Shown here piece by piece: positions 51,267-60,251 of a stretch of 64,000 bases of DNA; position 1 is the first letter of the stretch, and every line of letters starts with the position of its first letter. The stretch lies in NCBI RefSeq assembly GCF_003664595.1, contig NZ_QXPZ01000002.1:62001-126000 (forward strand). The letters run 5' to 3'. Source of the stretch: Atopobacter sp. AH10. Lineage in GTDB: Bacteria; Bacillota; Bacilli; Lactobacillales; Aerococcaceae. The translations under genes were made by a program, and so were the position numbers. Below the pieces are notes generated by a model that worked only from the letters and a program-made list of their open reading frames with translations, ran no database searches and was not told where the DNA came from.

Positions 51267-52388
51267 CTAGTCTTTTGCCCGAGCTATAGCCGCAAAAAGG
51301 GCTAGGCCATAAGGGATTTCATCATCTGGAAAATCAAAATCATCCGAATGCAATTCAGCATAATCTCCATCCCCTAAGAAAAAGAAGGCTCCTTCTATTT
51401 CTTTCGTATACCAACCGAAATCTTCAGAAGATCGAATAGGTTCGTCTAATAAGTCATAAGCTAAGCCGGCACTTGAAAATATCTTTCCTAACCGCTTTAC
51501 TTCACTAATAGAATTCGAGGTATCTGGGAAAGTATCTGTCAGACTATGCTCCAACTTTAAGCCTTCCTCTTTGGCAATGGTTTGAGCTTGCTTTAACATG
51601 ACTTCAATGAGATGATTCAAATCTTTTGAACGAGCCGCACGTACCGTCAAATTAAGATCCCCTTCTCCTGGACTCACGCCAAAATTATCCTCTCCTACAG
51701 CAGTTGAAATAATAGTTGCTAGGATCATATCATCAAATTTTTCCCCAGCGAATTCTACAGGGGAATACCCATGAAACACACTCAATGGTCGCCAAAGTTC
51801 CACTAAACGCCCAATAGCATATATTGGATTTTTCCCTTTTTCAGGCTCTGATGCATGCGATTGTTGCCCTTCAAAATGCAACTTTAGCCCACTTGAAGCG
51901 CACATTAAGGTACCTGCTTTAAAATGTGCCGTATTTTTAGTTAAATGAGGCCAATTATGCAGACCATATATCCGATCTACTTTAGCTTCTTTTAGCATTT
52001 CACAACACTGCTTAGCCCCTACACCGTTTTCTTCCGCATGTTGAAAAAGATACACAATATTCCGACCCAATTTTTCCTTATCCAAGAGCATAGCTAAAGC
52101 ACATAGGATTGTAGAATGGCCATCATGACCACAGCCATGATGCGCTACAAAGTGGGAATTCACAATAGAATCCATATCCGCTCTAAAAGCAAGCGTCTCT
52201 TTTTCCCCTTCATCTTTAACGGCATAAAAATAAGCACCCTTATCTACAATTTTGACAGAAGTATGCTGGCTTAAAAAATGCATTAGCCGTTCCTTCGTTC
52301 CTGATTCATGTTCAGATACTTGTGGATTTTCATGCAAGTCATGACGCAAATCTAACAACAAGGTCATTTGCTGATCAGTTAATGTCAT
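51267..52388 (-). CDS. M20 family metallopeptidase / N-acyl amino acid amidohydrolase
   Basis: 373-aa zinc amidohydrolase of the M20D type. Metal ligands are visible in HHGCGHDGHSTIL, HAEENGVGAK and, near the C-terminus, AELHSDDFDFPDD. LRHDLHENPQVSEHE is the usual family start. Likely substrates are N-acyl amino acids, indole-acetyl amino acids or aminobenzoyl-type amides; the exact one is unknown. GGAGGAGAAGG precedes the ATG. Confidence 0.88.
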   Translation of the reverse strand: MTLTDQQMTLLLDLRHDLHENPQVSEHESGTKERLMHFLSQHTSVKIVDKGAYFYAVKDEGEKETLAFRADMDSIVNSHFVAHHGCGHDGHSTILCALAMLLDKEKLGRNIVYLFQHAEENGVGAKQCCEMLKEAKVDRIYGLHNWPHLTKNTAHFKAGTLMCASSGLKLHFEGQQSHASEPEKGKNPIYAIGRLVELWRPLSVFHGYSPVEFAGEKFDDMILATIISTAVGEDNFGVSPGEGDLNLTVRAARSKDLNHLIEVMLKQAQTIAKEEGLKLEHSLTDTFPDTSNSISEVKRLGKIFSSAGLAYDLLDEPIRSSEDFGWYTKEIEGAFFFLGDGDYAELHSDDFDFPDDEIPYGLALFAAIARAKD

Positions 52389-52761
52389 CCTTCTCCTCCA
52401 AAAGAACGATTTATTCCTAAACTTAGTCGCTCTTTATCTTGATGTAATGGAAAGTAGTCCTCTTCTTTTAAAAAACTGCTCTCTCTCCATTATACGCCTT
52501 ATATATCTTTTGACTAGTTCTTCTCCAGCCACTACCCATGCGCTTTGAATCGTTTTTTGCATTCACCCTATTAAGGCACATGGCTCTTTGTCACAATTGC
52601 TTAATAAAAACTAGTCTGCCCCTTTAAGTTATAAAAAGACAAGAAAAATAGGATAAGCCTCCCTTACAGGATTTGCTTATCCTAATTAATTATACTCTTC
52701 AAAAAGAGCACAGAATTTCCCCAAGTTACAAAGAAAGTTTTTTTAGCCCTTTATCTAAAAG
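52389..52761. other. intergenic region between trmB and the M20 gene
   Basis: About 370 bp. It holds the trmB terminator (52648-52690) and presumably the promoter of the M20 gene. No ORF or repeat is seen. Confidence 0.5.
52648..52690 (-). terminator. terminator of the trmB transcript
   Basis: AGGATAAGC pairs with GCTTATCCT, followed on the minus strand by ATTTTTCTTG. Confidence 0.75.
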
Positions 52762-53409
52762 CTAATCTTCTCTTTTGAAATGCAATCTGGCTCTATAAAT
52801 AGGGTGACCCATTTGGCTAAAACGTTCCTCGTATTCTGTTTGAACATTATCAGGGTCATTCAACTCGTGCAAATCAAGAGAAACTTCATCTAAAAGAGCG
52901 CCGTAGTGAGAAAAAGATACCAAGGAATATTCAAATAAGCCACGATTATCAGTCTTCAACTGCAATTGCCCATCAGCTTTTAGTACTCTTTCATAACGTC
53001 GAAGAAAATTCTCATGGGTCAAGCGACGTTTAGCATGTTTTTTCTTCGGCCAAGGATCGGAAAAATTCAGATAAACTTGATCCACTTCATTTTCTTCAAA
53101 CAAGCTATCCAAATCTTCTCCATTTGTATGAATCAAGCGGACGTTTGGCAAAGGGTCTTCTAGTAACTTTTCTAAGCCCATTACTATAACACTTTCTTGA
53201 ACCTCAATCCCAACAAAGTTAATCTCAGGGTAGCGTTTAGCCATCCCCATAACAAATTGGCCTTTCCCCATACCCACTTCAATATGAAGAGGATGATCAT
53301 TACCAAAGACTTGTTTCCAGAGCCCCTTTTTTTCTGTCGCTTGAGTTAACACCCACTCCGGATGAGCTGCTAACTTATCTTTTGCCCAAGGTTTATGCCT
53401 TAGCCTCAT
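52762..53409 (-). CDS. trmB: tRNA (guanine-N7-)-methyltransferase
   Basis: SAM-dependent enzyme making m7G46 in tRNA. Motifs: IEVGMGKGQFVMGMA (SAM loop), NFVGIEVQESV, and LNFSDPWPKKKHAKRRLTHENFL, diagnostic for TrmB. 215 aa, start ATG after AAGGAGAACAGATCC. It follows the phosphotransferase gene (76 bp), a common Firmicute arrangement. Confidence 0.96.
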   Translation of the reverse strand: MRLRHKPWAKDKLAAHPEWVLTQATEKKGLWKQVFGNDHPLHIEVGMGKGQFVMGMAKRYPEINFVGIEVQESVIVMGLEKLLEDPLPNVRLIHTNGEDLDSLFEENEVDQVYLNFSDPWPKKKHAKRRLTHENFLRRYERVLKADGQLQLKTDNRGLFEYSLVSFSHYGALLDEVSLDLHELNDPDNVQTEYEERFSQMGHPIYRARLHFKRED

Positions 53410-53484
53410 GGATCTGTTCTCCTTCCTTGTCTAAGCTACTTGTTTATGCCTATATGCGCTATAAAACGATGGAGCCACCCCAAA

Positions 53485-54294
53485 TTATTGTTCATCGGGA
53501 TGGCCTAAAATAGATCGTTGCTCGTAAATTTGTTTCATCAATAAAATATGCTTGTTAACAGCAAAAAGTCGCCCTTCAAAATGATTTTGCTTGATCGCTA
53601 ACATGAGATTGATTAAGGTATACCACTCCACACGATGATAGACGTCATCTGTCAAACGTAACCCATACTGGTCAAACCATTCTTGCCATTGATCTAATGG
53701 GATATAACGGGATAGGATATAAGTCATATCGCTAATGGGATCAGCTATACGGACATTTTCCCAGTCGACCAAATATAATTCCCCAGTAGGAGCGTTCAAA
53801 AAGTTCTTGTGGTTTAAATCTCCATGACAAACTGTTCGTTCATTGGAGGCAATCAATTCTTGTGTGTCTTCCAAATATTCTAGGACACGATTGAGCCAAG
53901 TATGACTCACCAAATCTCTATGCAAGTTTGACTTATATAAGTTAATAAAATGACGTGGTTCATAGGAAGGCCCTTGCACTTGTTCAAGCATATTCAAGAG
54001 TTTTTTACTCCCATGTACTTGTTTAAGTAACTGAATAATGGCTTCTTGCCCCATTTCATCAGCTTTCAACGTCCGCCCTTCCAACCATTCTTGGGCAGTT
54101 AAAATATCCCCGCTAGTGGACCTTCTCGTCCATATCAACTTAGCCGTGATCCCCTCACTGGACAAAGCTGCCAAGAAGGGGGAAGAATTCTTTTTTAGAA
54201 AAATGCGTTGGTCATCCTTTGTCCCCATATAGGCTTGACCTGTATCGCCACCTATTGGATGTAACTGCCAACCAGCATCCATATTGTAATCCAT
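53485..54294 (-). CDS. aminoglycoside/choline kinase-like phosphotransferase (YtmP type)
   Basis: 269-aa protein kinase-like fold. The Brenner motif VCHGDLNHKNFL and the following LYLVDWENVRIADPISDMTYIL give the catalytic loop and metal-binding Asp. It belongs to the group found upstream of trmB in Firmicutes; the substrate is unknown. AAGGTGGGTACAC precedes the ATG. Confidence 0.85.
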   Translation of the reverse strand: MDYNMDAGWQLHPIGGDTGQAYMGTKDDQRIFLKKNSSPFLAALSSEGITAKLIWTRRSTSGDILTAQEWLEGRTLKADEMGQEAIIQLLKQVHGSKKLLNMLEQVQGPSYEPRHFINLYKSNLHRDLVSHTWLNRVLEYLEDTQELIASNERTVCHGDLNHKNFLNAPTGELYLVDWENVRIADPISDMTYILSRYIPLDQWQEWFDQYGLRLTDDVYHRVEWYTLINLMLAIKQNHFEGRLFAVNKHILLMKQIYEQRSILGHPDEQ

Positions 54295-54313
54295 GTGTAC
54301 CCACCTTAATTTA

Positions 54314-55369
54314 TCAATCTCTTCTCGCCTTCCGTTCGCGATAGGCGCTCAGTCCGTAAAGGCTAAATGCAAATAAAAGGAAGACAACTATCCCAAAGCT
54401 AGGGAGGGTCTCCCAATGCGTGACTTTACTTACTATACCGAAAATTCCGGCTTGTAGCAAGATAACCCAAGCAATAATATGATGAAAATCATGTTCTTTT
54501 TCCGCTTTACTTGCTCTTTGAACTCTTTCAAGGAAAGTATGCGTTTCAAATTGGAGCAAAGATCCCCATTGTAAAGTCGTCATCAGCAAAAAGATTGCCT
54601 GAATAGCTAAAAGAAAAAGTGGAGGTAAATTTCCTATTGAAAGCAAAAGCCCTAAAACAGTTAGCCAAATCCAAGAAGTCAAATATTCACTTGAACGTAA
54701 GGCCAAAGCTAATTGCCGTCCCCCATGAACTGTCCTCATCTGTTTTTGACCCCAATGCATAAGAAAATCTAAATAGGCTCGACGCTTCACTTGCCCTAAT
54801 CTCCGTTCTTTCACTCTGGTAAATTGACTGAAGAATAGCCACCAACGAGCTTGTCGTCTCATTTCTTTTTGATAACTTTGACGAAAGTCTCTTTGAATCA
54901 TCCAACTAGCTTTTTTCTTTAAGGTCATCAATTTCCCTACTAATATCACTAGCGTCACAAGAGAAAAAAGAAGTCCATAGGCTAGAGGCCAAACTTTCGT
55001 CCCTAAGACAACTAAAAGACAAATGAGCCATTTCCCCATCGCTAAATAACTAGCCGAGAGAAAAACTTGACTTAAATACTCTTCAAAAAACTGATAGTTA
55101 GTCCTTAGCCAATAACCATCAGCTTCTTCTATATAGAGCGGAAATGACGGCCTCACAGCAAAAAGAAAAGAGGCAATTGCTCCTAGATAAGCTAATAGTT
55201 TAACAATTGTCCTGAGTAATTGTGGATCTTTACTCGTTGTATAGGCTAAAGCTCCTAAAAGAAAAGTAAAAAATAAAACGGCATGATCATTAAAGACATA
55301 TCGCCAATAGTTGAAACAAGCTTTACGAAAGGTCTCTTGTCTCAATCGAAAGATAGTTTTTCCAGACAT
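54314..55369 (-). CDS. ecsB: ABC transporter permease EcsB
   Basis: 351-aa membrane protein with hydrophobic segments near residues 28-70, 110-145, 230-270 and 305-340 and basic cytosolic loops. It pairs with EcsA, encoded 9 bp upstream. Ecs transporters are needed for normal protein secretion and regulated proteolysis in Firmicutes, but the exported substrate is not agreed on. The assignment rests on length, topology and the ecsA neighbour. Confidence 0.82.
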   Translation of the reverse strand: MSGKTIFRLRQETFRKACFNYWRYVFNDHAVLFFTFLLGALAYTTSKDPQLLRTIVKLLAYLGAIASFLFAVRPSFPLYIEEADGYWLRTNYQFFEEYLSQVFLSASYLAMGKWLICLLVVLGTKVWPLAYGLLFSLVTLVILVGKLMTLKKKASWMIQRDFRQSYQKEMRRQARWWLFFSQFTRVKERRLGQVKRRAYLDFLMHWGQKQMRTVHGGRQLALALRSSEYLTSWIWLTVLGLLLSIGNLPPLFLLAIQAIFLLMTTLQWGSLLQFETHTFLERVQRASKAEKEHDFHHIIAWVILLQAGIFGIVSKVTHWETLPSFGIVVFLLFAFSLYGLSAYRERKARRD

Positions 55370-55378
55370 AGGCAGCTC

Positions 55379-56089
55379 CTACAAGTCCACTAAGGCAAAA
55401 TAAGCACTAGCTAAATCAGACTGCCCACTTGCCTTGATCAAGTCTTGGGCGCTTCCTTCTGAAAGGACACGCCCCTCACTCATTACTACAAAACGATCAC
55501 AATATTTTTCCGCTGTATCCAAGACATGAGTAGACAGCAATAAACTAGCCCCCTGCCTCTTCTTCTCCTCTAAAATATCTAACAAAGTCCGAATACCTAA
55601 AGGATCTAACCCCATAAATGGCTCATCAATAACATATAAAGGGCATGACAGGCTTAAAGCTGCCACTAACATCACTTTTTGTTGCATCCCCTTTGAGAAA
55701 ACTGATGGTAAACGATCTAAATCATGCTGCAAATGAAATTGTTCAGCCAAATCCATGGCTCTAGACCAAGTCGCTTCATCATCTTGCCCATAGGCTTTAA
55801 AACACAAGGCTAAGTGTTCTCTAAAAGTAACTTCAGGATAAAGAATCGGACGCTCTGGAATATAGGCGATCTGTTTTAAATAATGAGGATCTGTCGCTTC
55901 TAAATTTTCATTCTTAATCCTTCCAGATGTTGGCTTTAATAGTCCCATGATATGCTTAATACAAGTAGATTTCCCTGCCCCATTTAAGCCAATCAAGGCA
56001 ACAATTTCCCCATTATCGACATGAAAACTTAAATCAAATAAGACATTTTTTCGATAATAGCCTCCTGAAAGTTTCTCAATTTTTAACAT
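55379..56089 (-). CDS. ecsA: ABC transporter ATP-binding protein EcsA
   Basis: 236-aa ATPase. Walker A is LNGAGKST, the Q-loop region is AYIPERPILYPE, the signature is a variant, SKGMQQKV, Walker B is CPLYVIDEPF and the switch His is in LLSTHVLDT. It drives EcsB. The start ATG follows GAGGAGAAGTC. No convincing promoter is evident in the 300 bp upstream. Confidence 0.92.
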   Translation of the reverse strand: MLKIEKLSGGYYRKNVLFDLSFHVDNGEIVALIGLNGAGKSTCIKHIMGLLKPTSGRIKNENLEATDPHYLKQIAYIPERPILYPEVTFREHLALCFKAYGQDDEATWSRAMDLAEQFHLQHDLDRLPSVFSKGMQQKVMLVAALSLSCPLYVIDEPFMGLDPLGIRTLLDILEEKKRQGASLLLSTHVLDTAEKYCDRFVVMSEGRVLSEGSAQDLIKASGQSDLASAYFALVDL

Positions 56090-56322
56090 GACTTCTCCTC
56101 ACTCCCTCCAAGACTCTTTTACATTTTTATTTTTTGAATCACTGTATATTTTACCACGAGAAAAGAAAAGATTCACCTGCTCCTCTAAGGTCGTATGTGT
56201 TAATGTCAATTAAATCAAGCTACTTTCACTCGAAAGCAGTGAGAAGAATCGAAGCACATTGTAAGTGAGTTATTGAATGCCTATATCATATCAGACTAAG
56301 ATGTCTTGCCCATTTCTCAAAA

Positions 56323-56357
56323 AGAGCGAGACCGAAGCCTCGCTCAATTTTTTTGTG
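56323..56357. terminator. bidirectional terminator left of the accessory patch
   Basis: AGCGAG/CTCGCT stem with T-runs on both outer sides. Confidence 0.7.
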
Positions 56358-56400
56358 GTGATTTTAACATTCATTTACTTTCCAATAGCCTTTTTTCGAA

Positions 56401-57145
56401 CTACCTATATACGCAATTGTTTTTTTCTTCTGTTAGAATTTTTAAGTCTCTCTTTATTGTCCGTTCAGTCACATTCAATTGTTTAGCTAAATCATAGGCA
56501 GTAATTATAGAATTCATTTTAATTTCCTCAATAATTTTTGCACGTCTATCATGAGGTTTTAATTTCTTATACTCATTTTGGGTGACATTTTGGACTTCAT
56601 AATTTAAATTCTTTAAAATTGTTGTGAATGATGATTCTGTTGACTTAAACTTCGGTTTGAATTCTTCTTTATAATTTTCTTCCGCTTCATAAGCTTCGAT
56701 AATTTTTCTAAGTCCAGATCCTCTTCTTTCCATTAAATCCATTCTGGCAAATACATCTGCAAGTATAGGATTTCTTCTTGATGAAGAAACATCTAGTGGA
56801 TTTATATCTTGAATAAATGTCCCATCATACATCCCACCAGGAGAGTATATTTCTAATCTGTCGTCATATATATCTACATGGACTTCACTACCAATTACTG
56901 AATAATCTCTGTGGATTAATGCATTTACTAAAGCTTCTTGGACTGCTCTTTCAGGATAATCTGGATATTCTATTCGATATAAAGGGCCTTTTTTCCACAT
57001 CTTTTTTGAATTTCTTTTTACAAAATCTAAACTTGCTTTTAAAAGGTTTGTTTACTTCAAGTCTTTCTTTTTTATCATAAAGATTTGTTTCTCCAAGATA
57101 GTCTTTTAAGTCCAAATTATCCCTTCTATCGTTCACATATTGCAA
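56401..57145 (-). pseudogene. truncated and frameshifted ATP-binding transcriptional regulator (COG2865-like)
   Basis: The intact downstream part (199 aa from 57000) has the GHKL-type C-terminal half of AlbA_2-domain regulators: RAVQEALVNALIHRDYS, DRLEIYSPGGMYDG and RRGSGLRKIIEAYE. A C-terminal winged helix follows (TAYDLAKQLNVTERTIKRDLKIL). In the correct frame, residues NLLKASLDFVKRNSKKM precede that ATG, but a stop and a frame change near 57055 separate it from the remaining N-terminal piece (57145-57056). The AlbA_2 domain itself is missing. It is a decayed accessory gene. Confidence 0.75.
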
Positions 57146-57528
57146 TTAATTATACCACATTAAAATATTTTTATTCACATTGCCATGTTTTTTCATAGAT
57201 TACATAGAGCTAATGAATTGCTATTAACTTTGACATAAAACAAACTAAACTAATGATCTTTAAAGATGATTGGTCAATTATATCAAATCCAATTTTAAGC
57301 CCTCGTAAACTCAAATATATACAACATAATAAATAGTTTGAGTTACTAACCCATCCTCTTACTTAATAACATCATCAACGCATTCACTGAAGAGTCAGCT
57401 GTAATATGTTTATTTTATTAATAAGAAAAGACTTGACTAACATACAATGACTATACTAAAAACTACTGTTCATTCCTTATCGTAATTAAGATAAAATAAT
57501 GATATCAAAGCGAAAAAGGAGGGTTAAT
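57146..57528. other. AT-rich intergenic region in the accessory patch
   Basis: About 380 bp, very AT-rich; no gene or structure recognised. It probably contains the promoter of the antitoxin remnant (TAATGATATC region near 57497). Confidence 0.35.
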
Positions 57529-57707
57529 ATGAACATTAGTCCGGTTTCTGATTTAAGAAATAAATTTTCTGATGTAGAATCACAAGTGATGGTCTCTAAT
57601 GAACCCGTTTTTTTACCAAAAACGGCTATGGAACGATGGTACTAATGTCGATTGAACAATATGAGAAATTAACAGTGGTTCATATAGCTTTCCTCTTGAT
57701 AGATTAA
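57529..57707 (+). pseudogene. Phd/YefM-family antitoxin, frameshifted
   Basis: AAGGAGGGTTAAT precedes an ATG. The frame reads MNISPVSDLRNKFSDVESQV...SNEPVF, typical of Phd/YefM antitoxins. After a run of seven T (57608-57614) the frame ends at 57643-57645. The continuation TKNGYGTMVLMSIEQYEKL is found in another frame and matches the family exactly. One frameshift at the T-run therefore broke the gene. No RelE/Txe-like toxin follows. It is missed by ORF length filters. Confidence 0.8.
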
Positions 57708-57793
57708 TTTTTGACACTTACATTCTACAAAAGAAAGGCTGTATGGACTTTCTTTATTCGATGTTCAACTTCATTTTACAATCAACCGTTTTT

Positions 57794-58351
57794 TTACTTC
57801 CAATCCAGCATTGCTTTTTCTAACTCTGAAAAATTACAATTTGCTCTTCTGATAACTCCTGTTTCCTTCTGCTTTTGGTATAATTTTTCTACCTTTTTCA
57901 AAAGCTTTGTTTTTACCTTAAGACAAAAAGCATATTCTTTTTCAAATAAGTCTTTGTATCTTATGTCCTCAAGCTCATCAAATTCAATTCTTTCATAGCA
58001 ACCAGTAGGTACAGGTATCATTTTCTTAATATCCAATATAGATAATATGTGCATTTTTTCTTCATCAGAATAATATTTGTAAATATCTCCATTTATAGTA
58101 ATGCTGTTATCAATTACCTCGTAAATCAGAAAATGCTCATCGGAAACATTCTTCCATCTTTTATGTTTTTCCTTTGCAGAAGAAATTGGAATAAAATAAT
58201 TATAATTTTCTATCCCAACAATAATTCCAACAAATGGTTTAATACTGTTTCTATACGATGGGTTGTAATAAACTTCTGAATCTATTTGATTTAGATATTC
58301 AAGGTAATCGGGATTTACAGTATAAAATCCATATTTAATCGCTTCTGCCAT
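57794..58351 (-). CDS. type III toxin-antitoxin system ToxN/AbiQ family endoribonuclease
   Basis: 185-aa toxin. The N-terminal KYGFYTVNPDYLEYLNQID, KPFVGIIVGIENYNYFIPISSAKEKHK and later DIKKMIPVP match the ToxN/AbiQ fold, in which the enzyme cuts its own repeat RNA and cellular mRNAs. The antitoxin RNA lies immediately upstream: promoter, two imperfect repeats and a terminator (58363-58518). The start ATG follows AGGAGAAGGAA. It should give phage abortive infection. AbiQ, CptN and TenpN are the known relatives; I cannot tell which subfamily it joins. GC content is far lower than in the neighbouring housekeeping genes, consistent with transfer. Confidence 0.85.
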   Translation of the reverse strand: MAEAIKYGFYTVNPDYLEYLNQIDSEVYYNPSYRNSIKPFVGIIVGIENYNYFIPISSAKEKHKRWKNVSDEHFLIYEVIDNSITINGDIYKYYSDEEKMHILSILDIKKMIPVPTGCYERIEFDELEDIRYKDLFEKEYAFCLKVKTKLLKKVEKLYQKQKETGVIRRANCNFSELEKAMLDWK

Positions 58352-58362
58352 TTCCTTCTCCT

Positions 58363-58392
58363 AAAAAAAACAGAGAGGTTTTATCCTCTCTG
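58363..58392 (-). terminator. terminator between antitoxin RNA and ToxN-like gene
   Basis: On the minus strand, CAGAGAGG and CCTCTCTG around a short loop, followed by TTTTTTTT. In type III systems a leaky terminator here sets the antitoxin to toxin ratio. Confidence 0.85.
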
Positions 58393-58400
58393 CTCGCTTT

Positions 58401-58479
58401 AATGCTTCACCTTTGGGATATAGGTAGTGAGACACCTTCTTTAATGCTCCACCTTTAACGGCAGTGGGACACCTTCTTT
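58401..58479 (-). ncRNA. type III antitoxin RNA, two repeats (37 and 42 nt)
   Basis: On the minus strand, both units start AAAGAAGGTGTC and end with GGTG-AGCATT. Unit 1 is at 58443-58479 and unit 2 at 58401-58442. They share CCCACTGCC or CTCACTACC inside and the same flanks, so each may form the pseudoknot seen in ToxI/AntiQ RNAs. Two repeats is at the low end of known systems. Confidence 0.8.
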
Positions 58480-58489
58480 ATTTACTGAA

Positions 58490-58518
58490 AGTATAACAAA
58501 TATTTTTAGAAATGTCAA
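58490..58518 (-). promoter_or_regulatory. sigma-A promoter of the antitoxin RNA
   Basis: Minus strand: perfect TTGACA (58513-58518), 17-bp spacer, TATACT (58490-58495). The start site would be about 10 nt before the first repeat. Confidence 0.85.
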
Positions 58519-58693
58519 ATCTGTAATTTTCTAAGTATGTGTCAACTCATTGTCGGTAATTTTTGAGAAGCGACTTTTTCCCCTAGGGAGGGGACAGAAA
58601 TCCGCTCGTTGTTACCGTCTTGTTTGAATCAGGGCAAATAGCACTCCTTGCCTATAACAATTGATTAATTTAGGATATATTGAAATAATGAAA
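58519..58693. other. intergenic region between the TA locus and the PTS operon
   Basis: Contains CCCCTAGGGAGGGG and other short palindromes, perhaps the edge of an old mobile element. No gene is recognised. Confidence 0.3.
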
Positions 58694-58745
58694 AGTAAAG
58701 CGAGTATACACCTTGATCAACCAACATATATACTCGCTTTTTCCT
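58694..58745. terminator. bidirectional terminator at the end of the PTS operon
   Basis: AAAGCGAGTATA pairs with TATACTCGCTTT; T-runs are present on both strands. Confidence 0.8.
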
Positions 58746-58776
58746 TTATGAAGTCTCACAATCTTGGATACATTCG

Positions 58777-59466
58777 TTAATAACTACTCTTGTTGCTTAA
58801 ATCAACTTCTGTAATCCATTCTTCGACTTTATTCACATTATCCTCAAATGTCCCTTCTTTGACAAAATCTTTATCGAAAAATGAAGTCCCAATCGTAATA
58901 GCACTAATCCCATAGCGAGCCAACTCTTGTATTCTTTCCTTGCTGTTAACACTACCTGCAACGACAATTGGTTTCTGTACTTTTTTTACTAGGGCAGATA
59001 ACAGAGACTCTTTATCTCCTTCAAAACGATAAATCGCTACAGTTATGCCTGTCACATCCAAGGATGCAATCCGACACGCTTCCTCAACAATATCCTCAAC
59101 ACTCCCTAACAATCTTCTTGGATTCCCCACTAACTCACCAACAAAAGGATAATAGTCTATATTCTCCCCCTTCAAGAGATTGCTTATTTCTTTACTATAC
59201 GCCCCTCCCAATACCTTATCAAAGCCACATTCAATCGCAAAATGAGCGCTAGCTCTACATTCTTCTTCGCTATCTTTCATCATTTCCAATACAGTTTGCT
59301 TATTAGCACTTTTCATTGTTTGAACTAATTCTTTAACCTTTTCTAAAGGAATACCTATATCTTTACATCCCCAATTTTCACAACTAGCGCTCTTATTATC
59401 TTCAAAAACTTGTTGCGCATTACTGATCGTTCGATCTTCCTTAACTAACATCGTCAATAACTTCAT
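58777..59466 (-). CDS. TIM-barrel protein of the galactitol-type PTS operon (possible phosphosugar epimerase/isomerase)
   Basis: 229 aa. The C-terminal phosphate-binding half reads KPIVVAGSVNSKERIQELARYGISAITIGTSFF, the pattern of HisA/ribulose-phosphate epimerase-like barrels. The N-terminal part is less familiar. Its start overlaps the IIA stop by 4 bp, so it is coupled to the PTS and should act on the imported sugar phosphate. The reaction is not known. Confidence 0.6.
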   Translation of the reverse strand: MKLLTMLVKEDRTISNAQQVFEDNKSASCENWGCKDIGIPLEKVKELVQTMKSANKQTVLEMMKDSEEECRASAHFAIECGFDKVLGGAYSKEISNLLKGENIDYYPFVGELVGNPRRLLGSVEDIVEEACRIASLDVTGITVAIYRFEGDKESLLSALVKKVQKPIVVAGSVNSKERIQELARYGISAITIGTSFFDKDFVKEGTFEDNVNKVEEWITEVDLSNKSSY

Positions 59467-59933
59467 TTTCCACTTTCTCCTCCTTCATTCAACGCCTTTA
59501 AGAAATTATCTTTCGTGTTAGCTTGCTTTAACGCTTTCAAGCTATTCTGATCCATTAATAATTTAGATAAGTCTGCCATCAAAGATAAATGTGCCTTGCT
59601 ATCTGGAGACGCTACAGCAATAACTAATTCAACTGGATCATTTTCTTCATGGCCAAAATTTATTGACCTTTTCAACTTTACAGCCGCCACTCCAGCGCGT
59701 TTAACCCCATTATCACAAGCGGCATGAGGTAAGGCTAAGCCAGGTAGTAAAACAATGTAAGGTCCAAGTTCTTCACAGTTCCTAATCATTGCACTTGTGT
59801 AACTAGCATCTGCAGAATCAATATTGGTGAGCAATCGTCCCGCTTCTCTGATAGCATCTTCTCGTGTTGCTGCATCGAAGTCTATACTCACGTTATCTGG
59901 CGTAAATAATTTATGTGATTCATCCACTTCCAT
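59463..59933 (-). CDS. PTS sugar transporter subunit IIA (fructose/mannitol/galactitol type)
   Basis: 156-aa phosphocarrier of the EIIA type 2 (PtsN-like) family. The active histidine is in LPGLALPHAACDNG (about residue 71). It receives phosphate from HPr and gives it to the IIB encoded 6 bp upstream. GAGGGTAAATTG precedes the ATG. Confidence 0.88.
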   Translation of the reverse strand: MEVDESHKLFTPDNVSIDFDAATREDAIREAGRLLTNIDSADASYTSAMIRNCEELGPYIVLLPGLALPHAACDNGVKRAGVAAVKLKRSINFGHEENDPVELVIAVASPDSKAHLSLMADLSKLLMDQNSLKALKQANTKDNFLKALNEGGESGK

Positions 59934-59939
59934 AACAAT

Positions 59940-60239
59940 TTACCCTCTTAACACACGGTTGATTTCTTCAGTTATTCTATCACTATCTCCTTTAAATAAA
60001 TCAGTTACGACCACTACTGGTATATTTAAAGAGACGACTTCAGGAGGAACCTGAGCCATTGTCGTTAAAACTAATCGAATATTGCTATAATTTTTGATTT
60101 CATGAAAGCCACCTTTGATAATCTCAAAGTTGTATCCATTATCTCTTAAAATATCTTCGACCATCGGATAGACTAAAGTACTTGATACAATGCCTGATCC
60201 ACAGACTAACATCACTCTTACACGATCAGAATTAGCCAT
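59940..60239 (-). CDS. PTS sugar transporter subunit IIB, galactitol type
   Basis: 99-aa protein with the P-loop-like phosphocysteine site VMLVCGSGIVSSTLV (Cys14), as in GatB. It transfers phosphate to the sugar bound by IIC. GGAGGGGTAAAA precedes the ATG. It is the middle gene of the IIC-IIB-IIA operon. Confidence 0.9.
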   Translation of the reverse strand: MANSDRVRVMLVCGSGIVSSTLVYPMVEDILRDNGYNFEIIKGGFHEIKNYSNIRLVLTTMAQVPPEVVSLNIPVVVVTDLFKGDSDRITEEINRVLRG

Positions 60240-60251
60240 TTTTACCCCTCC

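Noticed and set aside
57711-57998. Plus-strand ORF of 95 aa opposite the ToxN-like gene
   Set aside because: Antisense shadow of the toxin gene; composition is Phe/Ser-rich without family character.
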